A stretch of 38,197 nucleotides of DNA from Pseudomonadota bacterium (GTDB lineage: Bacteria > Pseudomonadota > Gammaproteobacteria > Burkholderiales > Burkholderiaceae_C): NCBI GenBank assembly GCA_018241185.1, contig JAFEEH010000001.1:1-38197 (forward strand), given 5' to 3'. Numbering within the stretch: position 1 is the first letter of the stretch; each line of letters starts with the position of its first letter. Position numbers and translations under genes: made by a program. Shown here piece after piece: positions 8,564 through 17,132 of the stretch. The notes below the pieces were generated by a model. It made no database searches and had not been told where the DNA came from. It saw only the letters and a program-made list of their open reading frames with translations.

Positions 8564-9454
8564 TCAGTGCTTGTGCCCGTCGTGCTGTTCCGCCTGGTCG
8601 TGGTCGTGTCCATGCGCATGGTCGTGCCCCTCGCCCTCGTGGGCCAGACGGCTCACGGCCGTCACCAGCACGATGCCTGCCACCAGCCACGCGATCTGCG
8701 TCAGCGTCTGCCGCGCCGACAGCCGGCGCTGCAGCTGGGGAATGAGGTCGGCCAGTGCCACGTAGACGAAGCTGCTCCCCGCCACGACGAGGAAGTACGG
8801 CAGGAAGCCCGCCAACCGCTCGACGAGCCACCAGCCCACCAGGCCGCCGAGCGCCGTCATGGTGCCCGCCAGCGAAACCTTGACCAGCGCGGCGCGCGAG
8901 TTGGCCGAACTCTGCCGCAGCACCACCAGATCGCCGATGTGGTGCGGCACCTCGTGGGCCAGCACGGCGACGGCGGCCAGCAGGCCCAGCCGCAGGTCGG
9001 CGATGAACGCCGAGGCGATCAACACGCCGTCGCCGAAGCAGTGCACGCTGTCGCCGGTTAATACAGTCCAGCCCCCGGCCGCGCGCGGGCGCTCTGGCTG
9101 GTCAGGGTCGTGACCGTGCACGGCGTGGTCGTGCGCGTGGCCATGCCCGTCGTGGTGGTGTTCATGCCCGTGGTGCCAGAGCTCCGCCTTGTCGAGCAGG
9201 AAGAAGAACACCAGCCCGAAGAGCAGCACGGCGAACAGCACGCCCGGCTCGATGCGGCTTTCGAAGGCCTCCGGCAACAGGTGCATGAAGGCCGTGGCCA
9301 GCAGCGCGCCGGCCGCGAGGCTCAGGAGGTACTGGGGGCCGTGCCCGCCGTCGCCCGGCGCGCCGCGCACGCCCAGGCGAAGCAAGGCTGCCGCCACCCA
9401 CACACTGCCGATGCCCGCGAGCAGCGTCGCGGCGAGAATTGCTATCAAAGTCAT
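8564..9454 (-). CDS. ZIP family divalent metal transporter
   Basis: This 296-residue membrane protein of the ZIP (Zrt/Irt-like) family takes zinc or other divalent metals into the cytoplasm. About eight hydrophobic segments are visible. The metal site is formed by DSVHCFGDGVLIA (TM4) and HEVPHHIGDLVVL (TM5), matching the family's HxxxD and HExxH-like signatures. Two histidine-rich stretches, in the TM3-TM4 loop (HHGHEHHHDGHGHAHDH) and at the C terminus (GHDHAHGHDHD), are probable metal-sensing or trapping loops. The start codon and first codons lie inside a dispersed 54-bp repeat (core 9441-9457), and there is no ribosome site before the ATG, so repeat insertion may have replaced the original start region. 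TM1 needs this start, so I keep it. Confidence 0.93.
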   Translation of the reverse strand: MTLIAILAATLLAGIGSVWVAAALLRLGVRGAPGDGGHGPQYLLSLAAGALLATAFMHLLPEAFESRIEPGVLFAVLLFGLVFFFLLDKAELWHHGHEHHHDGHGHAHDHAVHGHDPDQPERPRAAGGWTVLTGDSVHCFGDGVLIASAFIADLRLGLLAAVAVLAHEVPHHIGDLVVLRQSSANSRAALVKVSLAGTMTALGGLVGWWLVERLAGFLPYFLVVAGSSFVYVALADLIPQLQRRLSARQTLTQIAWLVAGIVLVTAVSRLAHEGEGHDHAHGHDHDQAEQHDGHKH

Positions 9455-9494
9455 AGCTGGTTGCGCAATCAGGACGGGCGTTGGAGCCCGATTT
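9441..9494 (-). repeat. Dispersed 54-bp repeat, copy 1 (overlaps ZIP start codon)
   Basis: The core GCTATCAAAGTCATAGC (9441-9457) is followed by a GC-rich arm reading TGCGCAATCAGGACGGGCG and then GGAGCCCGATTT. The same 54-bp layout recurs at 17352, 23969, 30417 and 35967. Here the ATG inside the palindrome is the start codon of the ZIP transporter. Confidence 0.9.
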
Positions 9495-9501
9495 CATTCA
9501 C

Positions 9502-9532
9502 AAAAAAGAACAGCCGCCCCGAGGGACGGCTG
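9502..9532 (-). terminator. Rho-independent terminator of the dienelactone hydrolase gene
   Basis: On the minus strand the stem CAGCCGTCC / GGGGCGGCTG is followed by TTCTTTTTTG. It lies 42 bp past the hydrolase stop and upstream of the ZIP gene, separating the two transcripts. Confidence 0.85.
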
Positions 9533-9573
9533 CATTCTGACGGCTGGTTTCCCGTTGCGCTGGAGCCGCAGCC

Positions 9574-10470
9574 TCAGGGCACGCCGTGCTGCTTGAACCA
9601 GGCCAGGGCGCGCTCCCAGCCGTCCTCGGCCGCGCTCTGGAGGTAGCTCGGCCGGTAGTCGGCATGGAAGGCGTGGCCCGCTTCGGGGTACACGACGAAC
9701 TGGGAAGCCTTGGCCGCCGGGGTGCCGGTGGCCAGTGCCGCTTTCATCTTATCGACCGTGTCAAGGGGGATCCCCTGGTCCTTGCCGCCGTAGAGCCCCA
9801 GCACCGGCGCCTGCAGGCTGGCGGCGACGTCGATCGGGTGCTTGGGCGTGTTCTCGCTGGCCTGCCCGACCAGCCGGCCGTACCACGCCACGCCGGCCTT
9901 CACCTTGCCGGTGGCGGCGTACAGCCACACGATGCGCCCGCCCCAGCAGAAGCCGGTGATGCCGGCCCGCGCGGTGTCGCCGCCGTTGGCCTTGGCCCAG
10001 GCGAGCGCGCCGTCGAGGTCGCCCATGACCTGCGCGTCGGGCACCTTGGACACCAGTTCGGCCTGCAGCTTGGGGATGTCGGTGTAGCCCTTCGGGTCGC
10101 CCTGGCGGGCGTAGAGCTCCGGCGCGATGGCCAGGTAGCCCAGCTTGGCGAAGCGGCGGCAGGTGTCGGCGATGTATTCGTGCACGCCGAAGATCTCCTG
10201 GATGACCAGGATCACCGGGAGCCCGGTCTTGCCCGCCGGTGCCGCCGCATAGGCGGGCACCTCGAAGCCGTTGACCGTGTACTTGATCGGGCCGGCCTTG
10301 AGGCCTTCGTCCGAGGTCTTGATGACCGTCTGCGCCGCAATGGGCAGCGTGGCGGCGGCGTAGCCTACCCCCAGAGCCGCCTTGATCGCGGTGCGGCGCG
10401 TGGCACCGGCTTCGGTACTGTCGCCGGGTCGCAGGGAGTCGAAGTCGCGTTTCAGGTCGTCGTCGCGCAT
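9574..10470 (-). CDS. Exported dienelactone hydrolase family protein (TAT signal)
   Basis: This is a 298-residue alpha/beta hydrolase of the dienelactone hydrolase family. A twin-arginine signal is visible (ATRRTAIKAALGVGYAAAT, residues about 23-41), so the folded enzyme is probably exported to the periplasm. The catalytic triad is recognisable: nucleophile Cys in GFCWGG, Asp in GGKDQG and His in AGHAFH. The family hydrolyses lactones or esters; the true substrate cannot be read here. I chose ATG 10470 because it has an upstream GAGGAG and keeps the TAT motif near the N terminus; the frame is open 35 codons further upstream. It has its own terminator (9502-9532). Confidence 0.9.
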   Translation of the reverse strand: MRDDDLKRDFDSLRPGDSTEAGATRRTAIKAALGVGYAAATLPIAAQTVIKTSDEGLKAGPIKYTVNGFEVPAYAAAPAGKTGLPVILVIQEIFGVHEYIADTCRRFAKLGYLAIAPELYARQGDPKGYTDIPKLQAELVSKVPDAQVMGDLDGALAWAKANGGDTARAGITGFCWGGRIVWLYAATGKVKAGVAWYGRLVGQASENTPKHPIDVAASLQAPVLGLYGGKDQGIPLDTVDKMKAALATGTPAAKASQFVVYPEAGHAFHADYRPSYLQSAAEDGWERALAWFKQHGVP

Positions 10471-10599
10471 GAGAGCAAGCTCCTCGGGGGTGGGTGGAAG
10501 GAGCCGGCAGTCTATCGACGGCCCATGAAGCCGCCGCGCGGCCGCGCACGATGCCACTGCGCAACGGGTGGGCATGCGCGCGCCGCGTGCCCGGAACCG

Positions 10600-11907
10600 C
10601 TAGCGCGCCGCCACCTTGCCCTGGGCGATGTCCATCACCATGCGCGTCACGAGGTACAGCCGCGGCTCGATGGAATCGATGAGCACGTACTCCGCATCGG
10701 CCGAGTGGGCGCCGAAGCCCTGCAGGCCGAAGCGCTCGACCACGGCCGCCTTGCCGGACAGGCCCGCGAAGGCCGCGTCGGTGCCGCCGCCGGCCACCTT
10801 GTCGTCGGCGCCGAGCTTGCGGCCCATCTCCTCGTAGATCGACTGAGCGTGCTTCGCCATCGCCAGCGACGCTGGATTGGACTCGAGCGGCGGGCGGCGG
10901 CGTTCGAACTTCACCTCGACCTTGGCCTCGGGAATGAGCTGCTTCTTCACGCGCTCGGCGATGGCGCGCTCCACGCGGTCGTAGTCGGACACCTTGGTGA
11001 CGCGCACGTCGGCCATGGCCGTGGCCGTCGCAGGGATCACGTTGCGGTTGTTGCCGGCCTGGCCGACGGTCCAGTTCATCTTCAGGCCCGTGGCCGGGTC
11101 GGACAGGTCGCGCATCTGCAGCACCTGGTGCGCCATCTCGTAGAAGGCGTTGACGCCGCGCTCGGGCGCCGATCCGGCGTGCGAGGCCTTGCCCTGCACC
11201 TTCAGCGACACGGCGCCGATGCCCGCCGTGGCCAGCGAGAGTTTGTCCTCGGCCACCGACGCGCCTTCGTGCGACAGCACCGCGTCGTGCTCGCTCGCCA
11301 GCTTGGCGATGAGCGCGCGCGAGCCCGGCGAGCTGATCTCCTCGTCGCCGTTGATGAGCACCGTGAGCTGCCCGTAGTCCTTGAAGCCCAGCTTCTGCAG
11401 CATGGCCACCGCATGCAGGATCACGGCAATGCCCTGCTTGTCGTCGGCGATGCCCAGCCCGTAGGCCTTGTCGCCTTCGATGCGGAAGGGCTGCTTCGCG
11501 CCCATGCCCACCTGGTACACGGTGTCCATGTGGGCGATGAGCATGATCTTCTTCGTGCCGGTGCCGGTGAAGGTGGCCTTGACCACCTTGCCGATCTTCT
11601 CGGGCGTGTCCTCCATGCGGTAGACCTCGGGCGAGGCCGCGCTGCCGGGCTCGATCAGTTCCACCTGCCCGCCCAGCGCCTTCAGGCGGTCGGCGATGAG
11701 GTTGGCGATCTTGTCCAGGCCTTCGAGGTCGCGGCTGCCCGATTCGATGCCCACGAGCTGCGACAGCGAATCGAGCAGGGGCTGCTTCTGCTCGGCCGCC
11801 AGGGCGGCGATACGCGCATCGGGGGCTGCAAAGGCCGCCGGTACGGCACCGGTGGCGAAGGCCACGGCGACGACCAGGGCACGAAGCGAGGGGCGGAAGC
11901 GACTCAT
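10600..11907 (-). CDS. M20 family glutamate carboxypeptidase (carboxypeptidase G2 type), exported
   Basis: This 435-residue zinc peptidase of family M20 resembles carboxypeptidase G2, which removes C-terminal glutamate from folates and peptides. A cleavable signal peptide (MSRFRPSLRALVVAVAFATG to AFA) sends it to the periplasm. The di-zinc ligands and catalytic residues are in place: IAHMDTV (His), GIADDKQG (bridging Asp), INGDEEISSPGS (catalytic Glu plus ligand), LSHEGA and, near the C terminus, FGAHSADAEY (His). The dimerisation domain sits between (KASHAGSAPERGVNAF). A strong AAGGAG precedes the ATG. It lies 32 bp downstream of polA on the same strand and may be co-transcribed. The substrate is not determined. 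Confidence 0.92.
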   Translation of the reverse strand: MSRFRPSLRALVVAVAFATGAVPAAFAAPDARIAALAAEQKQPLLDSLSQLVGIESGSRDLEGLDKIANLIADRLKALGGQVELIEPGSAASPEVYRMEDTPEKIGKVVKATFTGTGTKKIMLIAHMDTVYQVGMGAKQPFRIEGDKAYGLGIADDKQGIAVILHAVAMLQKLGFKDYGQLTVLINGDEEISSPGSRALIAKLASEHDAVLSHEGASVAEDKLSLATAGIGAVSLKVQGKASHAGSAPERGVNAFYEMAHQVLQMRDLSDPATGLKMNWTVGQAGNNRNVIPATATAMADVRVTKVSDYDRVERAIAERVKKQLIPEAKVEVKFERRRPPLESNPASLAMAKHAQSIYEEMGRKLGADDKVAGGGTDAAFAGLSGKAAVVERFGLQGFGAHSADAEYVLIDSIEPRLYLVTRMVMDIAQGKVAAR

Positions 11908-11939
11908 CGGCGATGTCTCCTTGTCTGTTTCGAGCAATG

Positions 11940-14732
11940 TCAATGCGCCTGGTCCCAGTTGGGGCCGACGCCGATCTCGGCCAGCAGCGGCACCTTCAGC
12001 TCGGTCACGCCCGCCATCAGCCGCGGAATCTCGACGCGTACCCAGTCGACTTCCGCCTGCGGCACCTCGAAGACCAGTTCGTCGTGCACCTGCATGATCA
12101 TCTTCGTGCCGCGTCGCTCGGCGTCGAGTACTGCCTGCACCTTGTTCATGCTGAGCTTGATGAGGTCGGCGGCCGTGCCCTGCATGGGCGCGTTGATGGC
12201 GGCGCGCTCGGCACCGCCGCGGCGCGGGCCGTTGGGCGAATTGATCTCGGGCAGGTAGAGGCGCCGGCCGAACACGGTCTCGACGTAGCCGCGCTCCTTG
12301 GCGCTGGCCCGCGTCTCGTCCATGTAGTGCTTCACGCCCGGGTAGCGCGCAAAGTAGCGGTCGATGTAGCTCTTGGCCGCGGTGTTGTCGATGCCGAGGT
12401 TGCGCGCCAGGCCGTAGCTGCTCATGCCGTAGATGAGACCGAAGTTGATGACCTTGGCATAGCGCCGCTGCTCGCTGCTCACCTGATCGGGTGGCAGGCC
12501 GAACACCTCGGCGGCGGTGGCGCGGTGCACGTCCATGCCCTCGGTGAAGGCACGCAGCAGCGCCTCGTCGCCACTGATGTGGGCCATGATGCGCAGCTCG
12601 ATCTGCGAATAGTCGGCGCTGGCAATCACGTGGCCCGGCGGTGCGACGAAGGCCTCGCGCACGCGACGGCCCTCGGCCGTTCGGATCGGGATGTTCTGCA
12701 GGTTGGGGTCGTTGCTCGACAGCCGGCCGGTGACGGCCACGGCCTGGGCGTAGTGCGTGTGCACACGGCCCGTGCGCGGCAGGGCCATCTGCGCCAGCTT
12801 GTCGGTGTAGGTGCCCTTGAGCTTGGACAGGCCGCGGTGCTCCAGGATCTTGGCCGGCAGCGGGTAGTCCTCGGCCAGCTTCTCGAGCACTTCCTCGTCC
12901 GTGCTGGGCGCGCCGCTGGGCGTCTTCTTCACCACCGGAAGGCCCAGCTTGTTGAAGAAGATGTCGCCGATCTGCTTGGGGCTGCCGAGGTTGAAGGGCT
13001 GGCCGGCGATCTCGTAGGCCTCCTGCTCCAGCGCCATGATGCGCTTGCCCAGGTCGTGGCTCTGTGCGGCCAGCGTGGGCGCGTCGATCAGCACCCCGTT
13101 GCGCTCGATGCGGTAGAGCGACTCGCTGCTCTCCATCTCCAGCTCGTAGACGAAGCGCAGCCGCTCGTCGGCCTGCAGCTGCGGCCAGAGGACGCGGTGC
13201 ACGTCCAGCGTCTGGTCGCTGTCCTCGCACGAGTACTCGGCCGCCTTGTCGATGGCCACCTGGCTGAACGGGATCTGGTGCGCGCCCTTGCCGCACAGGT
13301 CCTCGTAGTCGATGCCGCTGCGGCCCAGGTGGCGCTCGGCCAGGCTGGCGAGGCCATGCGGCTTGTGCACTTCGAGCACGTAGCTCTGCAGCATGGTGTC
13401 GTGCGCATAGCCCTGCACCTCGATGCCGTGGTTGGCGAACACATGGCGGTCGTACTTGACGTGCTGGCCCAGCTTCTTCTTCGCGCCGTTCTCCAGCCAG
13501 GGCTTCAGGCGCGCCAGCACCTCGTCGCGCGGCAACTGCTCGGGGGCATCGGGGTAGTTGTGCGTGAGCGGGATGTAGGCCGCTTCGCCGGGCTGGACAC
13601 TGAAGCTGACGCCCACGATCTCGGCCCGCATCTCGTCCAGCGAAGTGGTCTCGGTGTCGATCGCGGCCAGTTCGGCCGCCTCCAGCCGTGCCAGCCAAGT
13701 GTCGAACTGTTCCCAGGTGAAGATCGTGTCGTAGGCCAGGTTGGTCGCGCGCGCGGCGGCCGCCACCTCGAAGCCTTCGAGCAGGCCGGTGCCGCCCTCC
13801 GGGCCGCCCCGCGCCTTGTTCTCCTCCACGAGCTCGGGCGGCACCTCGTGCGCCTGCAGCGTCTTGACCAGGCTCTTGAAACCGTACTGCTCGTAGAAGA
13901 CCTTGAGCGCCTCGGTGTCCTGCTCGCGGATGGCCAGCCCATCGAGCGAGGGCAGACCCGGCACGTGGCCGTCGAGCTCGCAATCGGTGCGGATGGTGAC
14001 CAGGCGTCGCGACAGCGGCAGTTGGTCGAGCGCCTTGCGCAGGTTCTCGCCGGCCTGGCCCTTGATCTCGCCTGCGGCGGCAATCAGCGCATCCAGCGAG
14101 CCGTACTGCGCGAGCCACTTGGCGGCCGTCTTGGGGCCGACCTTGTCGACGCCGGGCACGTTGTCGACCGCGTCGCCCACCAGCGTCTGGTAGTCGATCA
14201 TCAGCGAGGGTGGCACACCGAATTCGGCCGTCACGCCGGCCACGTCGCGGCGCTTGCCGTTCATGGTGTCGATGATCGTGATGTGCTCGTCCACGAGCTG
14301 CGACAGGTCCTTGTCGCCGCTGGACACGATCACCTCCACACCCTGCGCGGCGCCGGTGCGCGCCAGCGTGCCAATCACGTCGTCGGCCTCGACATCAGGC
14401 ACGCTGAGCACCGGCCAGCCCAGCAGCTGCACCACCTGGTGGATGGGCTCGATCTGCGTGCGCAGGTCGTCCGGCATGGGCGAGCGGTTGGCCTTGTAGG
14501 CGGGGTACCAGTCGTCGCGGAAGGTCTTGCCGGGCGCGTCGAAGATGCAGGCCACGTAGTCGGCCCGCACCTCGCGCCGCAGGGCCTGCATCATGTTGAT
14601 CATTCCGCGGATGGCGCCGGTGGCCGGGCTCTTGCTGTCGCCGGGCACCGCGCGCAGGTCGGGCATGGCATGGAACGCGCGGTACAGGTAGCTCGATCCG
14701 TCGACGAGCAGCAGCGTTTTCTTGTCGGTCAT
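11940..14732 (-). CDS. polA: DNA polymerase I
   Basis: This 930-residue Pol I has all three domains. The 5' nuclease is at about residues 1-295 (KKTLLLVDGSSYLYRAFHA at the start, VEADDVIGTLA, SSGDKDLSQLV). The 3'-5' proofreading exonuclease spans about 335-520, with intact acidic residues in AIDTETTSLDE (D near 359), KYDRHVFANHG and YSCEDSDQTLD. The polymerase domain carries motif A ADYSQIELR (near 706), motif B RRYAKVINFGLIYG (near 755-768) and motif C QVHDELVFEV (near 883). Its length equals the E. coli enzyme. It fills gaps in repair and removes Okazaki primers. No Shine-Dalgarno precedes the ATG; a CAAAAT hexamer ends 6 nt before it, which suggests a leaderless mRNA. It is divergent from the DUF2782-thrB operon. 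Confidence 0.98.
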   Translation of the reverse strand: MTDKKTLLLVDGSSYLYRAFHAMPDLRAVPGDSKSPATGAIRGMINMMQALRREVRADYVACIFDAPGKTFRDDWYPAYKANRSPMPDDLRTQIEPIHQVVQLLGWPVLSVPDVEADDVIGTLARTGAAQGVEVIVSSGDKDLSQLVDEHITIIDTMNGKRRDVAGVTAEFGVPPSLMIDYQTLVGDAVDNVPGVDKVGPKTAAKWLAQYGSLDALIAAAGEIKGQAGENLRKALDQLPLSRRLVTIRTDCELDGHVPGLPSLDGLAIREQDTEALKVFYEQYGFKSLVKTLQAHEVPPELVEENKARGGPEGGTGLLEGFEVAAAARATNLAYDTIFTWEQFDTWLARLEAAELAAIDTETTSLDEMRAEIVGVSFSVQPGEAAYIPLTHNYPDAPEQLPRDEVLARLKPWLENGAKKKLGQHVKYDRHVFANHGIEVQGYAHDTMLQSYVLEVHKPHGLASLAERHLGRSGIDYEDLCGKGAHQIPFSQVAIDKAAEYSCEDSDQTLDVHRVLWPQLQADERLRFVYELEMESSESLYRIERNGVLIDAPTLAAQSHDLGKRIMALEQEAYEIAGQPFNLGSPKQIGDIFFNKLGLPVVKKTPSGAPSTDEEVLEKLAEDYPLPAKILEHRGLSKLKGTYTDKLAQMALPRTGRVHTHYAQAVAVTGRLSSNDPNLQNIPIRTAEGRRVREAFVAPPGHVIASADYSQIELRIMAHISGDEALLRAFTEGMDVHRATAAEVFGLPPDQVSSEQRRYAKVINFGLIYGMSSYGLARNLGIDNTAAKSYIDRYFARYPGVKHYMDETRASAKERGYVETVFGRRLYLPEINSPNGPRRGGAERAAINAPMQGTAADLIKLSMNKVQAVLDAERRGTKMIMQVHDELVFEVPQAEVDWVRVEIPRLMAGVTELKVPLLAEIGVGPNWDQAH

Positions 14733-14828
14733 CGGGGCATTTTGCCGCCTTCGACATGGCGCCCTCCGACGCATTCGACAGACAGGCGCGAAGCGCACAG
14801 GCTGACAGCGGGGGCATCGGCCGACACC

Positions 14829-14834
14829 TACAAT
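14829..14834 (+). promoter_or_regulatory. -10-like TACAAT placed for a leaderless DUF2782 transcript
   Basis: TACAAT (5/6 match to the sigma70 -10) ends 7 nt before ATG 14842, so transcription would begin at or next to the start codon. A CTGACA lies at 14802-14807 but its 21-bp spacing is too long for a normal -35. No ribosome site is present. Confidence 0.5.
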
Positions 14835-14841
14835 CCCGCGC

Positions 14842-15216
14842 ATGAGCTCCAACCGATTCGCCCCCCTGCGCACGGCCCTGCTGGCGCTGGGCTGTCTCCT
14901 GCCCCTGGCTTCCGTCCACGCCCAGGCGGCCGCGCAGCCCGCCCCCGCGGCGCAACCGGCAGCTCCGGCAGGCGACCCGGAAGCGCTCGATGGCCGCCGC
15001 AACCAGAAGATCGAACACCTGCGCACCGAGGATTCGGGCGCCCGTGTCGACGAGACACGCTACGGCGGCCGCACCCAGCAGATCACCGTGACGCCCAAGA
15101 ACGGCGGTGCCGCCTACGAGGTGCTGCCCAGCGACGGCCAGCGCCAGGGGCGCAACCAGTCGGAATCCGGACCGAGCGGCAACGGCCCGCGTGTCTGGAA
15201 CGTCCTCAAGTTCTGA
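14842..15216 (+). CDS. DUF2782-like exported protein
   Basis: This 124-residue protein has a signal peptide (MSSNRFAPLRTALLALGCLL to VHA). An Ala/Pro/Gln-rich linker leads to a small C-terminal domain (RIEHLRTEDS-like start, then TQQITVTPKNGGAAYEVLPS and PRVWNVLKF). The VTPKNG..Y and W.(I/V)L.F ends match DUF2782, a small domain of unknown function that in pseudomonads sits between polA and thrB. The same order occurs here: polA divergent, this gene, then thrB 9 bp downstream. The conserved linkage supports the assignment but gives no function. The mRNA may be leaderless. Confidence 0.8.
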   Translation: MSSNRFAPLRTALLALGCLLPLASVHAQAAAQPAPAAQPAAPAGDPEALDGRRNQKIEHLRTEDSGARVDETRYGGRTQQITVTPKNGGAAYEVLPSDGQRQGRNQSESGPSGNGPRVWNVLKF

Positions 15217-15225
15217 CGGTCCGCG

Positions 15226-16311
15226 GTGGCGGTCTTCACCGAAGTCGGGCCTGAAGAGGCCGGCGCCCTGCTGCGGCGACTGGGGCTGGGCGAACTGCAC
15301 AGCCTGCGCGGCATCGAGGGCGGCATCGAGAACACCAACTACTTCGCCAGCACCGACCAGGGCGAGTACGTCCTGACGCTGTTCGAACGCCTGAGCTTCG
15401 CCCAACTGCCGTACTACCTGTGCCTGATGAAGCACCTGGCCGACGCCGGCCTGCCGGTGCCGGCGCCCGCCGCCGACCCGGCCCAGGCACCGATCGTGGC
15501 GGACGGCACCCATCCCCTCGAAGTGCCGGCCGACGCGCCCTGCGCGCTGCTGCACACCGTGGCCGGCAAGCCGGCGGCCGTGGTGCAGCGCCTCTCGGGC
15601 CGCAGCGAACTGGCGCCCGGCGTGGCGCACTGCCGCGAGTTGGGCGCCCTGCTGGCCCGCATGCACCTGGCGGCGCGCGATTTCCCGCGCATCCAGCCCA
15701 ACCTGCGCGGCCTGCCCTGGTGGAACGAGACCGCGCCGGTGGTCATGCCCTACCTCGACACGGCCCAGGCCGCCCTGCTCGCGGGCGAGTTGGCCTACCA
15801 GAACCACGTGGCCACCTCGGCCGCCTACGCCGCGCTGCCGCGCGGCCCGGTGCATGCCGACCTGTTCCGCGACAACGCCATGTTCGCGACCGACGAGGGC
15901 GCCAATGCGCCGCCGCGCCTCACGGGCGTGTTCGACTTCTACTTCGCCGGCACCGACACCTGGCTCTTCGACCTGGCGGTGTGCCTGAACGACTGGGCGA
16001 TCGACCTGCCGACGGGCGCGCCCGATGCCGAGCGCAGCGCCGCCCTGCTGGCGGCCTACGAAACAGTACGCCCGCTGACCCGCGCCGAGCGCGAACTGCT
16101 GCCCGGCATGCTGCGCGCCGCCGCCCTGCGCTTCTGGATCTCGCGCCTGTGGGACTTCCACCTGCCGCGCGAGGCCAGCATGCTCAAGCCCCACGACCCG
16201 GTGCATTTCGAGCGCGTGCTGCGCCAGCGCGCGCATGCCCCGGTGCGCGTCGCGCCCGCCGAGGCGGCCGAGGACGCCGAAGCCGCCGAACAGACTTCGG
16301 AACCGGCCTGA
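15226..16311 (+). CDS. thrB: Homoserine kinase (aminoglycoside-phosphotransferase-like type)
   Basis: This 361-residue ThrB is of the APH-fold type used by many proteobacteria; it phosphorylates homoserine to O-phosphohomoserine in threonine synthesis. The N-terminal lobe has GIEGGIENTNYFA and EYVLTLFER. The catalytic loop VHADLFRDN (near residue 209) and the metal-binding FDFYFAG that follows are intact. The C terminus ends in an Ala/Glu tail. The start is GTG 15226; it lies 9 bp after the DUF2782 stop and leaves the family N terminus (MAVFTEV) correct. It is followed 4 bp later by the BPSS1780-type gene, so the three form one operon. Confidence 0.95.
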   Translation: MAVFTEVGPEEAGALLRRLGLGELHSLRGIEGGIENTNYFASTDQGEYVLTLFERLSFAQLPYYLCLMKHLADAGLPVPAPAADPAQAPIVADGTHPLEVPADAPCALLHTVAGKPAAVVQRLSGRSELAPGVAHCRELGALLARMHLAARDFPRIQPNLRGLPWWNETAPVVMPYLDTAQAALLAGELAYQNHVATSAAYAALPRGPVHADLFRDNAMFATDEGANAPPRLTGVFDFYFAGTDTWLFDLAVCLNDWAIDLPTGAPDAERSAALLAAYETVRPLTRAERELLPGMLRAAALRFWISRLWDFHLPREASMLKPHDPVHFERVLRQRAHAPVRVAPAEAAEDAEAAEQTSEPA

Positions 16312-16315
16312 CGCC

Positions 16316-17113
16316 ATGAAGCTGCTGCTCGTCGCGCCCCGCACCGGCGCCCAATGGGTGCGTGAAGGCCTGCAGACCTTCCGCCGTGCGCCGATGGCGT
16401 TCTTCTCGCTCTTCATGCTGTTCATGACGGCGATCGCGCTGCTGTCACGCGTGCCGGTCATCGGCGGAGCGCTGGCCGTGGCGCTGGCGCCCGCCAGCAC
16501 CCTGGCCCTGATGGCCGCCGCCGAGCAGGCCAGCCGCCTGCCGCCTGGCCGCATGACGCCGGATGGTCGCCCCGTCACGGCCGTGCTGTTCATGTCGGCG
16601 CTGGGCGCCGTGCGCAGCCGGGTGCGGCCGCTGGTGGCGCTGGGCGCGCTGTACGGCATCGCCGTGACGCTGGCCGGCCTGCTCGCCAGCGCGATCGCGG
16701 GCGATCCGATGGCCGGCGCCTTCGATGCACAGGGCGCGCCCAAGCCCGAGGTGATCCAGAGCGGGGCCTTCCAGTTCGCGATGTTGCTGCGCATGGCGCT
16801 GTACCTGCCGGTCGCGCTGGCCTTCTGGCATGCGCCCGCGCTGGTCCACTGGCACGCGGTGCCGCCGGTCAAGAGCCTGTTCTTCAGCCTGGTGACCTGC
16901 GTGCGCAACTTCGGCGCGATGGCGGTCTACGGCCTGGTGTGGTTCGCCGTGGTGCTGGCGGGCAGCATCGTGCTGTCGCTGGTGGCCAGCGTCGCGATGG
17001 CGGCCGCGGGCAGCGTGGGCGTGGCGGTGCTGGTGGGCGGCTCCTTCGTGCTCACGGCCATGTTCCTGACCTCGACCTGGTTCAGCTTCCGCGACTGCTT
17101 CCAGGCCGACTGA
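16316..17113 (+). CDS. BPSS1780 family integral membrane protein
   Basis: This 265-residue membrane protein matches the BPSS1780 family of Burkholderiales. It starts MKLLLVAPRTGAQWVREGLQ and then shows about six hydrophobic helices: FFSLFMLFMTAIALLSRVPV, the GGALAVALAPASTLALMAAA region, LVALGALYGIAVTLAGLLAS, LLRMALYLPVALAFWHAPAL, VYGLVWFAVVLAGSIVLSLV and VAVLVGGSFVLTAMFLTSTW. The conserved FWHAPALVHW and the terminal FRDCF are typical. Function is unknown. It begins 4 bp after thrB and ends 19 bp before the convergent uvrD stop. The short gap holds a GC-rich inverted repeat (GAGGC / GCCTC) but no T-run. Confidence 0.85.
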   Translation: MKLLLVAPRTGAQWVREGLQTFRRAPMAFFSLFMLFMTAIALLSRVPVIGGALAVALAPASTLALMAAAEQASRLPPGRMTPDGRPVTAVLFMSALGAVRSRVRPLVALGALYGIAVTLAGLLASAIAGDPMAGAFDAQGAPKPEVIQSGAFQFAMLLRMALYLPVALAFWHAPALVHWHAVPPVKSLFFSLVTCVRNFGAMAVYGLVWFAVVLAGSIVLSLVASVAMAAAGSVGVAVLVGGSFVLTAMFLTSTWFSFRDCFQAD

Positions 17114-17132
17114 GGCGCCGGCCGGCCTCGCG

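Noticed and set aside
9586-12258. 890-codon plus-strand open frame opposite the hydrolase and M20 genes
   Set aside because: It spans two clear minus-strand genes and has the His/Arg/Val-rich composition of a GC shadow.
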